DNA of 64,000 nucleotides from Phragmites australis (lineage: Eukaryota > Streptophyta > Magnoliopsida > Poales > Poaceae), in contig NC_084930.1 in assembly GCF_958298935.1 (NCBI RefSeq), forward strand, positions 27,316,001-27,380,000. The letters are read 5' to 3'. Within the stretch, counting starts at the first letter, position 1. Each line of letters starts with the position of its first letter. Shown in pieces: positions 34,903-48,614 of the stretch. Below the pieces are notes generated by a model. The model did not search any database. It saw only the letters and a program-made list of their open reading frames with translations, and was not told the origin of the DNA. The translations under genes and the position numbers were made by a program.

Positions 34903-36175
34903 CCTAACAGAACCACAGGGAAACTGAGCGAAGAGGTGATCCTAATATCATATACAATTTACACTTCTACCTTCACCATGATTTCATAACAGTATAACAC
35001 AATCCTGTAAAGGTAACAGTGAATGAATCTCATATAAAGTACAGAATACAGGAATGATAACAGAAACTAGAATCACAAAGAAATTATGCAAGTACAGTTA
35101 TTAGCATTCGATTGGTGCATGTTTTTCAAAGAGGCGGTACCTGGGCGTTTTTTTATCCTCAATATTCTCTTTTCGGGTTCTATAACCAAAGAAATTGTGC
35201 AGCTGAGTATTCAATTACAACCAGTTTCGTGCATATCTTGGTATGTCAAGCATCCGACAGGAATAGAAGAAACAAGGTACTGGTATTTTAAGTTGTCAAA
35301 CTGTTCTTGTAAAGAACTGTCCTTAGAGTGCAGCACACTTGAATAAAAATCATCAGTGCACAACAGAAACAACATATTATAAATGACCAGAGATCAATAC
35401 CATCTAAAATTCGATTTGACAGGAGACACGAATCGCTTGCGAACAGTGACACGATCGTGCATTTGATAGGAAATACGAATGGGTTTACGTGAAGAAATAA
35501 ACTGAAGAAGGTAATAATTTCTTCACAAGCATCAGTTTCAAAAAATTAATAACAACCCATCAAATCCATCGGTTTCACATCTATACAACGAGGTGAAGAA
35601 TCCGCTAGGCAGATCGTGATACATAGCAGGAAACAGAATTAACGGGAATAGCATCTCAAAGGTTAGCAAACATAACTTGTACGGACAACAGAATGAAAGA
35701 AACAGCCATTGCACAGATTAAACAATCTAAATTTCAGTGATTAAGCGAGAAACTGTTCCAGAAAGCTCGCGAGTTACACCAAGCAACCATCACGGCACCA
35801 ACAAGTTAACCGCAGTACAGGAATAACAACAGAAGAGTTTATTACACTCTGAGAGACTGAAACTGAAACAAACATCAGCGTTTACTGGACATCCTACCCA
35901 AAATAACAGTAGAATGAACAACTAAGAGGTCTTGAATCTTTTGTCGTTCTTATGAATAAAAGAAAGATAAACCAGCGTCCAACGAAAGGGGTTGGGGGTG
36001 GAAGAGCTCGAGAGGGAGATACCTCGCGAAGGGGAGCGGAGCGGGGGGGGGGGGGGTGGGGTGCAGAGAGGAGGAGGGCCTAAGCATCCATCGGCGGAGG
36101 CGGCGCGGCGGCGGGAGTGGGGTCTGGTCACGAGGAGGGACCCTCCGCCGCTTCGACGGAAGGTGGGAGGCAGCT
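34903..36175 (-). other. 5' leader exon and first intron of the SRO gene
   Basis: A leader exon at about 36,023-36,175 ends at a good donor (gcgag/gtatct). The acceptor (tctgttag/ggacc) lies just before the ATG at 34,888, leaving an intron of about 1.1 kb. The exon is CT/GC-rich with a poly-C run (36,043-36,056). An intron in the 5' leader is common in this family. The intron itself shows no gene or TE. Confidence 0.55.
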
Positions 36176-36552
36176 GAGTTGGGCTGTACACGCGATGCGG
36201 CAGCATGCCCGGCCCGTCTCGGCCATGCGTTTTGCGGCCCGCAAGGCTAATATCTATGGTGTAGAATAATATGGTAGTGTTATTTTACATTAATAGTGTA
36301 CAATAACATGGTATTGCTATTTTACATCTATGATGTATTATTTTATAGCTACTAAATAAAATGTTAGTAGTACCATTTGTACAATTGGCAGTAATAAGTT
36401 ATCGTCGCTCGTTCACCGAGTGAGAACCAGATGTCTCCTGATGAATAGGTGAGACCTTATGGGCCCCGGTGCTCACAGAATGTCTCACTCATTCAGCAGG
36501 CGCGTCGGCACTCTTGCTGATATAAAGATTATGGGAACTGTACAGCATAGAT

Positions 36553-36990
36553 ATGAAGTTCTATACAGAGACAAAAAAAGGAGAGTGGGGGGGGGGGACA
36601 AGTGTGAGAGAGTTATCCAAGCCGATGTTACTGTACAAGTTATGCTCCCATGTGATTATCGCGTGTATCGTGACAAGGATGAGGACTCGAATATGCATCT
36701 CCTACTACTTCAAGAAGGAAGGTCTGTTCAACATCTAGAACTATGAAATCTATAGTTTCAGAATGTATAGATCTTTCATGAAGGAACCTGGGTCAGATTG
36801 TGTTTTTATTCCTGATCCCTACAAGATGAAGCACAAGACATAATGGTGCCGAACTACAAGGCTCCGTAATGACATGGATGAAGTAAAAACCAGGCGTCGC
36901 GTGAAATGATGCAGCAAGTGCAACAGAACCAGTCACACTTACAAGAAATGCGCTGCTGGTGACCCGAGTATTAACCCCACAGAAGCAGGT
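36553..36990 (+). pseudogene. MULE transposase C-terminal remnant (zinc knuckle)
   Basis: Across several frames the plus strand reads as a transposase tail, including a segment NDMDEVKTRRRVK followed by CSKCNRTSHTYKKC, a CCHC knuckle of the kind that ends MULE transposases. A stop (tga) directly precedes the knuckle and frameshifts lie upstream. The catalytic core is not recognisable here. Confidence 0.55.
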
Positions 36991-37283
36991 CCTTCCGGCT
37001 CATGTGTAGATGGGAGACGTCCATGTGGTTGTCGATCGTCTGTTTCATTGAATTATATATTGTAATTCATGTTGTGATGGATATTCATATGAAAAACATT
37101 GTAGTAAATTATTTTAGTACTGAGATTTCTAGTATGTTTGAGGTTGTAACGTGTTACGTTGGTTTTCATGAACATATTTGTGTACACTTTGAACTTTCAA
37201 TTATATGATATTATATTTGGGTGCTTACTTGTTACTCTATATTTGATTCCTTATAATATTGTAAATAACTTACAGTAAGCAAA

Positions 37284-38745
37284 TATGGCACAGTTCGAGC
37301 TGCTTAACCCTTAACTCGACCTTAGGCACAGCTCGTACTGCATCGTGGTGCAGGCAACAGAGCTCTCGGTACTATGACCTCGTGTGTTGGAGGAGCTCAT
37401 GAGGGTTGACGCGCATTGGATCCCGAGGTTTGTACAATTTCAATTTAACGTTGTATACAACTTGTTTTGCATATTCATCGCTAACTTTGATATGTTGTAG
37501 GTTGCGTGCTGCTGGGCTACTTTTGAGGTGCCGGCCGGTGGAGGTGGACGCGTTTGTCAGGGCGGTCGCTTGGTTTAGCTACTACCGGGCCCTACTTGCG
37601 GCACTTGTCGACAAGTGGCGTCATGAGATGCACATGTTTCACCTCTTGTGCGGCGAAATGCCATCCACGCTCGAGGACGTATCGCTTCTGATGGGCCTGC
37701 CTTGCGCAGGTGCCGCTGTGGGGGCTAGGGACGTTGGTGTGGGGTGGCACGACGACCTGCTCGAACACTTCTCCGTCATTCAACGGAGGAACAACATAGC
37801 CCCACTTAGGGTTTTTTTGGGATCGAGAAGCACGGACCGATAAAGGCTTTTCTCGGTCAGTTTGTGGTAAGTAAGTCTTGAACTAATTTATCATCTTCTA
37901 TACATTACTAATGGATGAAGATGTTAGTAATTGTTCCATTTTTTACAGGCGGGCAACATCCACCCACTGGCAAGCAACAAGGATGTGTCCTGCTACTTGG
38001 AGGCGTATCTCCTGTAGTTTTTCGGGTGGGTCATATTCACCGAGACCCACGATAACATGGTCCATACACCGGCCCTGGCCACCATAAATAACCCATGCCT
38101 GAACCATCGGTACACCACTCCTCCCTCACATCTCTTAGCTGCAATATTTTTCTTAACTCCAACAAGCCCCACCTAAGAAACATTGGGAGACTTTCATCCC
38201 ATAGGGGGTTGAATCACTGATGTTTTTCTATGGCGACCCTGTAGGCTTCGCGAGTTTCAAGACATCTCCTATACCTATGGCAAATACTTCTTAATATGTG
38301 CCAACTACTAGTACGACCCGTCTCGATATGAGTCATATTACTACCCACCGTTATAGTGGCATAGATCATTCTTGTGATAGTTTTCATATGATTTCATGTA
38401 CCGTCTTATTAATTTTCTCTCTTATTTTCTTTGACCAGACTCCTCTACATATCTGTGACTTCATGGGATGGCTGAGCATAGAGCAACCTGAGGATCAGAA
38501 GCGGTGGGTCGACATGAGCATGTGGTGGAGGAGGTAAGCTTACGAACGTCAGGAGTACGAGCAACAACAGAAGGAACTACGACTAAAGCGTTAGGAGGAG
38601 AAACGCATGAGGAAGACAATGAAGGTACGCTCCATGGTTGAAGCATGTGAAGCTGATAGAGAAATGGAGCGAGAGAGGGCCCGTCACGCTAAGCCGTCAT
38701 GCCCCGATGACCTCATGAATGATAAATATTGTAGGTACAGTCAGT
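37284..38745 (+). pseudogene. Plant mobile domain (PMD) protein remnant
   Basis: An ATG at about 37,284 (MAQFELLNP) opens a frame broken by TAA after nine codons. A first intron has donor gag/gttt at about 37,425 and acceptor ttgtag/gttg at about 37,500. The exon then carries the PMD hallmark LVDKWRHEMHMFHLLCGEM, followed by STLEDVSLLMGLP. Further PMD-like blocks follow near 37,950-38,100 (AYLL, FGWVIFTETHDN) and a Glu/Arg-rich coiled tail near 38,460-38,740, with stops. PMD proteins occur both as host silencing factors (MAIL1/MAIN) and inside MULE and Gypsy elements. Position inside the MULE ends favours the TE form. Confidence 0.7.
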
Positions 38746-39348
38746 AGAACATCCATTGTAACCCAAACTATTTTCATGCCCTAAGACATGTTAGGTTTAG
38801 CAGCACCATGTAATTAGGTTAGTCTTTAGGCGTATAGTATATGCCAACATTTATTGTCACATCTCTTTAGGGTTAAGATTCCTTCGTGCAACAATGAAAA
38901 CCCCTATATCCCATGTAATATTTATCAGCGTATGTAACCTCAGTGACATGTTATATTATAATTGAGCTTCACAACTACTATTGTTCGATAAATTCGAATT
39001 TTTTATCTTCCCAACATTACTTCACTAAAAAAATTATCATACAATTTTACTTCAATAAAATAAAGAAATGTTGACAAAATTACATCAAACTAAAATTAAG
39101 GATAAATTAAGAAAAAAATAAACCACTCGTAAAACCGTTTAGACAAATATTTGCATAACAAATATTTTTTACCGAACCATATCTATTATACTATAAATTA
39201 AATTAACTCACAAACAAGTCGTCCAATGAACAGGTGATATAATGGTGTCACCTGTTTAGTGGGCGATATGAAGTACTCATCCGCTAAACGGGCGAGACCT
39301 TCTCTGAGCACCGAGGCTCACAAAATCTCACCTATTCATCAGGTGATA

Positions 39349-42300
39349 TCTTATTCTTGTCCCATAAAAACACACGATGGTAGTTTATTTCTGCCAATTT
39401 TTTAAAAAATCTCGATTTGCACGGCTCGACCACTCGATTATTGGGGAGCTCAAACCTGGCCCAGGACGACGATCCCATCCCAGGGTGGCTGTTGGCACAA
39501 GTACGAGCCGACGGGCAGCCGACATGTTTCACCTACGCCATTGAGGCCTAGCAGGCTAGAAACATGACAGTGAGCGGCATGAGACAATCGGTCTGGCTTG
39601 GGTAGGCGTTGGATCATCCAGCGGCGGATCCATCGGGGCTCAAGTCTTCCACCCCACTTCAGGCATATCTAGCGATCCCAAACCTCCTTTAATTTTTAGA
39701 TACGAAAAAGAAAGAAGAGGAGGTAAAAACCTTCTACTACCTTCGTTTTTTTTAAAAAAAAATACCATCTTAGAAATTTGATTTTGTTTTAAATAGATGT
39801 CATTTTATGTTTTTAAGTGATATTTTACTAGAGTGCACGTATTAAAGGCTATTAAAAGTGGAGCTCTAATTCAATAAGTGTAGTGGATTGGTGACTTATG
39901 TGCTATTAATTGAATATTAAAGAAATCAAGAGAGTTAAACATATCATATATAAAATAATTTATTGCAATCTTAATCTATATGTCGAAGATTAAAACTATA
40001 TTAAAAAAGAACATATATAATATTTTATAGTCATAGATCCAGCTGAGATAATTGTATCGTGCATTCCTTCTAGATATGTGCTTGTAACTTGTAAGAAGCA
40101 GCGGCGTCTTCGAAAGTCGAGTCTGACCCACAATTCGATCTTGCGTGGTTTTTCTCTTTACAGGTAAGGTACTTCAGTCGTCTTTCTAGATCATCTGTCC
40201 GCCGCCGTCGATCGGAGTCGGTCCACGTGGGATCACGTGCCATCTGGCACGATCGACGTGTCCGGGCCCCATGAGCTGCACGACTGGAGCCGTGTATATA
40301 TCCTTCCCTCGCAACTGCATGCCAACCAGTTTGTAGTGGCCTTTGCTTGTAAACCTGCCCCATTTTGTCTGCTCGTGCCCATGTTTGCATGCACCCCAGC
40401 TACATTGCGACTCCTGTTCCTGGGACACCTTTGTTAATCTTTTGCTTTATCAAGAAACAGTAACTGGTTATTGTACACCTGATTTATATTAAACTCACGT
40501 TTGCCCTTTGCAGAAAAGGGGAAAAAATTCTGCATGTCACCAGTACGTAGGTGGGTTCGAGCTTTGCATAATACTGTAATATATGTAAGATTTGCCTGAT
40601 TGGGAAGCCTTTTAACCTCAGTTGAAAGTTAAAGACATTTCGATCGAGATGTTGACTTGGTGGGACATTTACCCAATCGGAGCTGAGGATCAACGCAAGC
40701 AATATTTTATGCGATCTATTAAAATTCCTCTGTGTTATTCGATCGGAGACGTGACATCACGGTCCGTTGGTGAAGAATCCACTGCGGCCGGGTCGAGAGT
40801 CTTTTGCGCGCACTTGATTTTCTTTTCTTTTCTTTTCTTGTTGACACGAGGTCACCATCTTAACAACAACCCTAACCCCTTTTGTTTCTTGTGATCACCG
40901 TCAGCTTTTCGCTAGTCACGCAGGGTTCCCTTTACAAGATCCTCTCTCTTGATCCTTAACCGATGCTTTATTGCTAACCCGGCATCCTAATTATTGGCGC
41001 TCATGCACGCCTCTCTCTCTGTGTACGTGCTTCTTCGAGAGGGTGCTAGCTAGCTTGCTCAAATTGACCTCTCCTTTTCACATTGCTTTCAACCAACTGC
41101 CGGGATGCTGAAAGAATATTATTACGACGATTTCCATGCACCACAAAAAAGAGAGATAGAGAGAGTGATCAAACAACGAGAAAGCTTTACTGAGTAAATT
41201 ACATGCTACAAACACTGCCATCGCTACAGATAAAACACCATACTTAATACACACTCACTTGCCTTACATGACTAGTAAGCAGGTAGCACTGAAGTTTCAC
41301 AGACGCAACTACCGCTAGTGCCTGAGAGTACGTACATGTGTAGATAAGACCTGCTTCTGCAAATTGCAACTTGTAAATCTCAAATGGCGCCTACCAAGTC
41401 ATTTTCAGTAGCATGTATAGGGCCAAACTGCTCTCTGCTTTTCGGTGTCTTCTCATCCTTATAATAATTCATGCAGACCCACTAAGCTCAGAAATATCTG
41501 GTGCATCATCAGACTCTCTCCCTCATTGCAAACTTCTCGATTTTTAACACGCATCGACTCGATGTGAACAGTAACACGGTGTTTAAAGCAAACAAAGGCC
41601 GAGATTAGAAGGTGATTATTCCATTAACTAGTATACATTTTTAGGGAGAGTCTCATCATGTTAATTGCAAAAGACCATCAAAATAGCAGTCCATTTCTTC
41701 CACCACAGCCGCCTACGCATTCCTCTTGTTCTGTTTACGTTACAGCCGCCGCCGCCGCCGCCGCTATCAGTGACTGGACCGAGGACGACGTACGAGAGGA
41801 GAGCAAGTTGAGGAGGAGAAGAAGCAAGAGAGAGGTACTACAAAACAAAATGCGATCACCGGAACGTACGAGAGACGGCAGACCCAGACTCGTCTCCTAC
41901 CCGACTGAGAGTTTCCGCGAGCAAAAAGTTCAGGCACGTTTGGAGTACAAGAATTTCGAGTGAATTTTACAGGGAAACGTACAGTTTCGTTCCCGTTGGA
42001 ACTCGGCGATCTCCCTCGTTGCAAACGAGGCCACCTGGTCTGTGGGACGACGACAAGCCGGCAACATCGATCCTCAAAACACATTCAGCATAAAACTGGG
42101 CTGGCTGATTGGTATCCTCTGATGATTCCATCTCCGCATTTAGACAGGCACGAATCAGTCAGTTGACAAGCATTAATTTGATTAGTCTCGGACCACAGAA
42201 ACTGATGCAATTATAACCCGGTAAACATTTATCGATCAGACAAAATTCAAAGAAAATTTAAAAATTTCAAGTAAAATTCAAGCAAAATACCATAAACATG

Positions 42301-45300
42301 ATAAATTTTTTCTACTGAGGCCCACCTGTATACCCAGTAAACTTGGTTTATTACCGGTTTTGGTTCAAATTTTTTTTCCGTGATCAGCACACTAAACAAA
42401 GCACTGCGAATATGTGGCACAGCAGCTTGAAATGAAACCAAATCCCGAGCTAACTAACGCTGGATTGGGTTCTAAGAGAATATATACGACCCCGCAAATT
42501 AAAATCCAACCCTAATTCCCTGACCCTCCACGTACGACTCCACTCGCATCCCATGGTTGGTAGTGTGACAGCAGCAACTCAACCGCACTGCATGCCTTGC
42601 TGCTCACGCGACAGCGGCAGTATGCATTGGAGAGAGATGACAGGGGCAAGAGAGACACACTACACTTAACCAAAAGTAGGGGTTGATGCTTCATCTCTAT
42701 TCACCAGTCACCAACCTGCAGATATCCCGAGTGCCTAAGCACAGGACCAACGACTCTGTGTTTGTGGTTTATGATGTTCTTGTTTGGATTGGAGTGACTA
42801 GCCAAACAGAAAGAATCGAAGAAGATCCAAGATCCAATTAATATATTGATTAGACCATATAGAGTCTGGAGCAATGTGTGAATTCAACTATGTCTAGCAT
42901 AGGATAGTAACAGCATTCCTAAGGAAGTTTAGACATGTTCCGCTCAAAGGATTGCACTGGTATGATGCCTGTTGTTGAGTAATAATAATGCTCTTTTCAC
43001 TTGGAAGAAACATGCATGTATGCAAATTTTGGGTTACTCCAAGCTGTTCGCGCGTGCGACGAGGTTGTCTACCGAAAGACTGGAGGCGAGTTTGATCAAG
43101 TTAGGCGTGTGTTTGATTGGTAGTAGCATTCGTGGTGTGCCACACTTTCTTAGCACATTACCCCACTTGTCATAGACACGAACTCTTTCATAAGTTCCCC
43201 TTTTTAGTGGGAACAGCTTGTGTTTGATTGGTAGCGGTGTTTGTGGTGTGCCACACTTCCTTAACACCTTACCCCACTTGTCATAGACACGAACTACTGC
43301 TGAGTAGGTTTGCCTAACTTGTGGTAAACAATTTTACCGCAGCAAAAAATGTGGCTGGCAACAAATTTGGCAGCCTGATGTATCCATCTAAACACGCCAT
43401 TGCACTTAATTAGGGAGATGTATTTGTCTATGATTTTTATAGAACATATGGTCAGCTCTATTAATTATGTTATGACGTTACAATAATATTTATGTTAATA
43501 TACATTACTCTAAGTCTGTAGCTATAGCAGCAGAAAGATGCATGATTCTGTTAGTTTTGATCTCGGCATTACCATATCTTAACTAACTCAACCGAGTCCT
43601 AAAGGGGACCGACAGGCCTACAACACATCATGTTCGGTGGTGAAATCGTTTTTGGTTTCGGTCCCGAGTCGCACAACGCTAAAGATAAAAGGGGAAGCCG
43701 GCCATCTCAATGTGGATTAATCGCTCTCGAGATTAGCATCAGCCCGACACTCAAAATCGAACCATGTCACTGCTCTTCCCCAAGCAACAGAGATCAATCC
43801 GATGGCATCCCCAAATCAACATTAGCCCACCTAATTCCATATTATGACTGTGTGTTCGTGTAATTAGGCTATGTCATTAATGTCAATTAAGTTAAATTAA
43901 GCTCACAGGTTCTATACTTCTAGATAGAAGTGTTTAGTGATTGCCTGACAGGTAGCTGTCAGCGACGCGTCTGATCAATATTATATATAGTCTTCTCCTC
44001 GCTAACTTAACGAACAAGATTTAGCCAGTGATGCTCGTGTCCCTTCAGAACATCTAATCATGCCGTTATGACGTTATACTCTCGCTTTTAAAATCATGCA
44101 TGATGTTTTTTCTGTTAGATGGCACGTATCTTTCCCGCCTTTTTTCCCCCGCTTCCTACTTTCTTGTCTATCGCCCTAGCGAGGAGTAGGACAGTCACTC
44201 TCTAGTATCGTTTGGAAGCCACATTTCAAGGGACGTCACCTCTACGAGCGAAGCAATTGAGCGTCTCTCATACCGAAACATATCAGATGAGAAACACCTA
44301 ACTTTTGAAGACCTGAAATTCCTTGCTCACTTAAAACCAAATAATTCATCTGGCTTAGAAACTATTGCCTAAACTCGAAGGGAAAACAATGGAACTAATC
44401 ATATTGTGAATTGCAATTGTGGTTTTGCTTCAACTTATATATGTATGTCACTTAGATCCTCAAACTTCCCTCGAAAAATAAAATCAAACTTCAACTTTAG
44501 GTTCCCAATTCACATGATTTTCTTAATCATGTTGTGCACTTAGGTTCGTACCATCTTTTGCAGTACTTGATTGTTGGATGGACCAAAATTGAACAATTAA
44601 GAAATCCGAGAACTCATAGCGAGTCTTTTTTATCTTTTTGCATGCGAAAACCTCTACTTATTATAATATGTTCTCATTCACAAAAGTTTTGCAAATTGAT
44701 TTTTTCTATTGCTCATATTTCAAAGAAGATAGCAAGCTCATAACTTGAGAAATTACCCCTAGCTAACCAAGCAGCATTAGTGGACCAAACCAACCAATAG
44801 GCGAATATATAGTCTCAGCTTACTGTTTAGAGGATTTGTCCCCACAGTAGCAAAGCACCATCATTTTCTTCCCCTTGTCCAGATGGAGGAACCAATCTGT
44901 CACAACTAAACAAGCAGAAAAGCATGATGCATTGATGCCCCATCGACTGATCCTTTGCTAGTTGAAGCCAGTGCAAAGGCCATACAGCACTTTTTTGGGG
45001 CATTTTCCCAAGCCAAGCATGCTAAAGCTAAGGTCTAGATACCTCATTGTCAAAAGGGGAGAGAAAGAAAGTTGGGTAATTGTGTGTCTTGTTTGTTTTA
45101 TGTAGAGCCCTTTAAAGATTCATTCTGCTTTTTTGTAGTGGGAAATGAAGAGGAAATAAAGCATTGTTCATACTAGGATGTCAAAATCCTTTTCCAAACC
45201 AGTTCTCACTAGATCACTACATGCTAGTACTGTACTAGTCTGATGTATTTGTGCTAAGTCGTATACAGAATCTGCAGAGCAAAACTTAAACACGGTACAA

Positions 45301-45930
45301 AAGCAATAAATTTTATCAGTTTCAAAATCAAAACAAGATCTAAATCAATTCATGTATGATCTTTTTCCATCAAAATATTAAGCACTTTTTAATTTGAGAG
45401 CAATAGCAACTTAGAGTAGAGAGCTGTCTTGATTCAGAGGGAAACCAGCCTACCTTGGATTAACTTGTCAATTTTGTCCACAGACATGCATCCACAATGA
45501 AGCATACCCCGCACTCTGGTCAGTATCATTTATATAAGTACCAAACACTAAATTATTTGCGAGTATATATCTTTCTGGATATGGTGTCTAGCAGCATTGT
45601 ATTTTTCTGCCGACTTGTGATTAATTGCGATAGCACTAACACTGTTGGACGGCATTCAGCCTACTTTCTAAATGAAGCCAAAAGGAGTGCAACAGAGTCG
45701 TTGCACCAACTATTCTGAATTTCATGTAGCTGAAATGGGCAGCGTAACGGCCGATTGAGCTAAGAAATTTCGTATCCCCTATCTGGAGTCGCAAGACCAC
45801 AGTAGCTTCACACTCCCCAGTTTCCCCCGTGGTCGTGCATGCTTTTCAGGCGAAATCTAGAGACAGGAGACAAAAGTATCGTATGGAGAATTCATCGCTC
45901 GTCACCAAGTCAATCGGTTCTGACGAACAT
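39349..45930. other. Long non-coding stretch, no gene recognised
   Basis: No frame with a known domain. A short (GCC)n run lies at about 41,747-41,764, purine-rich gagagata at about 41,150-41,170, a possible TATA (gtgtatatat) at about 40,293, and a short tandem repeat at 43,107-43,294. Parts may be promoters or non-coding transcripts, but nothing supports a call. Confidence 0.5.
43107..43294. repeat. Two-copy direct repeat
   Basis: A block of about 85 bp (gtgtttgattggtag to cttgtcatagacacgaact) occurs at 43,107-43,184 and again at about 43,211-43,294 with several differences, separated by about 25 bp. Confidence 0.85.
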
Positions 45931-45933
45931 TCA

Positions 45934-46164
45934 GACCTGTTTGGTTCAGCGCCGATGCTGGGCCTATCAAAAGTTGGCGTGCCCGCCTAGCGGAGGCGCG
46001 CGTTTAGTTCAGTGCCCGCGATTTGGCTCGCTTGCATGCCTACTCCGGCGCTAGTTCATTTTTACGCCTAGGTGTGGGTGAGACGGAGGCGACAAAGTCT
46101 TTCGCCAAATCGTTGGTGCGCTCTCGTGTTGGCAGGGCTAGGCTGGGCCCGAACCAAACAGCCC
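45934..46164. mobile_element. GC-rich MITE-like repeat with CTGTTTGGTTC ends
   Basis: About 230 bp bounded by cctgtttggttc and its inverted form gaaccaaacagcc. The interior is GC-rich compared with the flanks. Short inverted ends of this kind are common in grass MITEs; the superfamily is not settled. Confidence 0.55.
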
Positions 46165-46439
46165 CATAGTTGTTTGTGATGGGGAGAGTAATTAACTTTC
46201 TCATATAGTGTCTTTACTGAAAATTTTGAACCTTACTTATTTTATAAAAAATCGAGTTGGATGTTTTCTATTCGAATTAAAAATTCTTGAATCGAGCTCA
46301 AAATTTCGAACTGAGTTGAAAATTATTTTTTGAAATAAGGTGAAAATTCTGAGTTGATTTGTTTAAATTGAGGCTGCCATGGACTGGAGTCTCTTTCTCT
46401 TAAAGATCACATTAAGTAGCATAAATCAAGAAATACACT

Positions 46440-47066
46440 TAGGGTCTGTTTGGTTGCTCGAATACTCTCAGCTTGGCATGTATCTCTCATCCAGGCTGAG
46501 TTGAGCCAGGCTGAGAAGATGTAGTAGGGTCTGTTTGGTTGGCTGTATGTGCTCAGTCTGACTGAGAAGAGATTGTGTTTGGTTGCTCGCATGAATATAT
46601 GTTGTAATACAAAGGAACTCACTTTTTTACCAAATAACCTAGGATTGAAAATATTTTTATAAATTAATACATCACATGATAAGAATATTAGTGATTTTTT
46701 TATGATTTTTAGAGAATTTTAATTAAATATTAACTTAGGCTTTTTGGATCAAACTAATTAAAATGGGTTGCTAGTGAGCTCTAGTTCGCTCATAAAAATA
46801 TTTAGAATTTTTGGATCACTCTTGTACCCTTAAATAAAATCGAGAGGTAAATAAAAAATTCATGTGTACAGTGAATTTGTACCGTCCGAGCAGGCTCAGC
46901 GGATACGGCCGAATCCCGCGTACGCGCGGAGCCAAGCTGGGGCGATGCGCCTGTACGGGCGGATGCAGGCGCGAGTGAGCGGTCCAGGCAACCAAACATG
47001 CATCCCACGCCCGCGACTGCATGCGTCGGTGCTTGTACGAGTGGAGCAGAGGAACCAAACACGCTT
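46440..47066. mobile_element. Larger repeat with CTGTTTGGTTG ends
   Basis: Left gggtctgtttggttgctcg at about 46,441 and right gaggaaccaaacacgc at about 47,050 are inverted. A second gggtctgtttggttgg at about 46,527 suggests an internal or nested copy. No coding frame. Confidence 0.4.
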
Positions 47067-47454
47067 TTAGTTTGCACATAGTAGTCTTTTTTATCACTGT
47101 CGAATATCTAACTACCGGATATATACATATAAGGAGTATACTGTATACGGATATAGTACATGGTACACATCTTTAATAACTTCGGATAATGTGGACCCGA
47201 ATCTGCAGAACCTTGTAGCGAAAATGACCCTATTAAGTCATGATTGTGATTTTGGTGATTAATGATAATATAGTCAATAAGACTAACATGTTTTTGAAGA
47301 ATATATATTAGTATGTCTCATGGTAGGTCTTATGGATGCAATACATGAGAAAGGCACCGCAGTCGAGATAAAGTTTGGTCAAATTAAAGAAGTCATAGGA
47401 AGATTTGCCTCACTAGATGGTTTGGTGCTGTGGATGTTGAGCTCACCAGAGTAT

Positions 47455-48020
47455 ATTGACAAAGGGAGAGAGAGGCCTGAAGACCTCACTGGAAGGTCCG
47501 GTGATTAGCAAGTGTGCTCACTGGAGCAATTCTTCTAGAGAAGGGTGTCGTGCTGAAGAATGAAGGCTAAGCCTCACCGGATAGTCCGGTGATCAAAGCA
47601 TGGCAACACCGCAATATTTCTGTCCAGAAAGAAGAATGGAACAACCGATCGGATAGTCCGGTGATCAGAGGAAGATACACACCGGAGCATTTCCACCAGA
47701 CAAGGTTGCAATCGTGAAGGATCGAAGATCAACATGCCGAAGGTCTGGTGATGAAACAAGGCTACACCGGACAATGAACAATGCAAAAAGGCAGAACGAA
47801 GTTTAAGGCATCGGATAGTCTGGTGATGAAGTGATGTGCACTTAATGCTTTCACCAGAGCAATTTACACAGAGAAGAAGAAAAGAATTGGATGGCTCACC
47901 GGATAGTCCGGTGATAGAGATGAAGTATACACCGGAGTGTTTGGTGTTCATAGAGGCTTGAGTGGGGTTCTAACGGCTAGTTTATGAGAGTGTTTAGTAC
48001 TATTATTCTCACTGGATCAT
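47455..48020. repeat. Palindromic CCGGATAGTCCGGTGA units in the LTR U3
   Basis: Repeated caccggatagtccggtgatc-type motifs at about 47,575, 47,648, 47,815 and 47,900, with partial ones near 47,490, 47,735 and 48,010. Matches the array in the other Copia LTR. Confidence 0.85.
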
Positions 48021-48077
48021 TCGGTGTTAATAACTTTTCTGAGCCGTTGGGTTAACGGCTAGTAAGCGGGTTTGAGG

Positions 48078-48087
48078 CTATAAATAC
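48078..48087 (+). promoter_or_regulatory. TATA box of the Copia LTR fragment
   Basis: CTATAAATAC followed by TCCTCCAC, the same core-promoter arrangement as at 4,151-4,160 on the other strand. Confidence 0.7.
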
Positions 48088-48614
48088 TCCTCCACTCAGT
48101 CATTGAAGGTATGGCATGCAGCTGGGATCCTAAGAAGTTCATGTACACCTAACAAGACATCCAAGCCACCAAAGTGCTTAAAGTGATCATCCAAGGCGAT
48201 TAAGTACACCATTAGAGAGTGGTTAGTACTTATAGGCCTAAAGAGTGTATTGTTAGGTGATTGTTGCATAGAGAGTGGATCAAGGAGTGATCCAAGCTTG
48301 TACATCTTGGTACGTTGGCACCTGGGAGTCTTGGTGACTCACCGGAAAACTTGTTGACCCTCCGACTTGGTGTGGAGCGGTGACGATAAGCGTGTACGGG
48401 GATGCGAAAACTCTTACCTTGGTGGCTCAAGCTCCGAAGTGATCACGGCGGCAAAGAACCAAAAATGTTCATCGCTTGCTGGCTCTGCAAACCGGATGCA
48501 ACAAAAAGTTCCGGGTGATAATCGGTGGCTGTTCCATTCCTTCAAGTTGATGAACACCAAATTGTGCCCTGCTCGTTTCTTGCATCACTCAACTTGGTGG
48601 GGGGGGGGGGCATT

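Larger units (their letters stand above)
36432..39348 (+). mobile_element. Decayed MULE-type transposon with plant mobile domain
   Basis: The left end (ctcctgatgaataggtgaga...cggtgctcaca) recurs inverted at 39,265-39,348 (cacctgatgaataggtgaga...cggtgctcaga), which defines the element. Between the ends lie a transposase C-terminal remnant with a zinc knuckle and a plant-mobile-domain frame. All frames have stops. Target duplications were not resolved. Confidence 0.65.
47241..48450 (+). repeat. Copia LTR fragment, same family type as 3,455-5,449
   Basis: Starts TGATTGTGATTTTGGTGATT and shares the gattaatgat start region, the accggatagtccggtgat U3 units and the TATA context with the LTR at 3,455-5,449, here on the plus strand. 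The end is lost at about 48,450, where Gypsy sequence takes over. No internal Copia sequence adjoins it. Confidence 0.75.
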
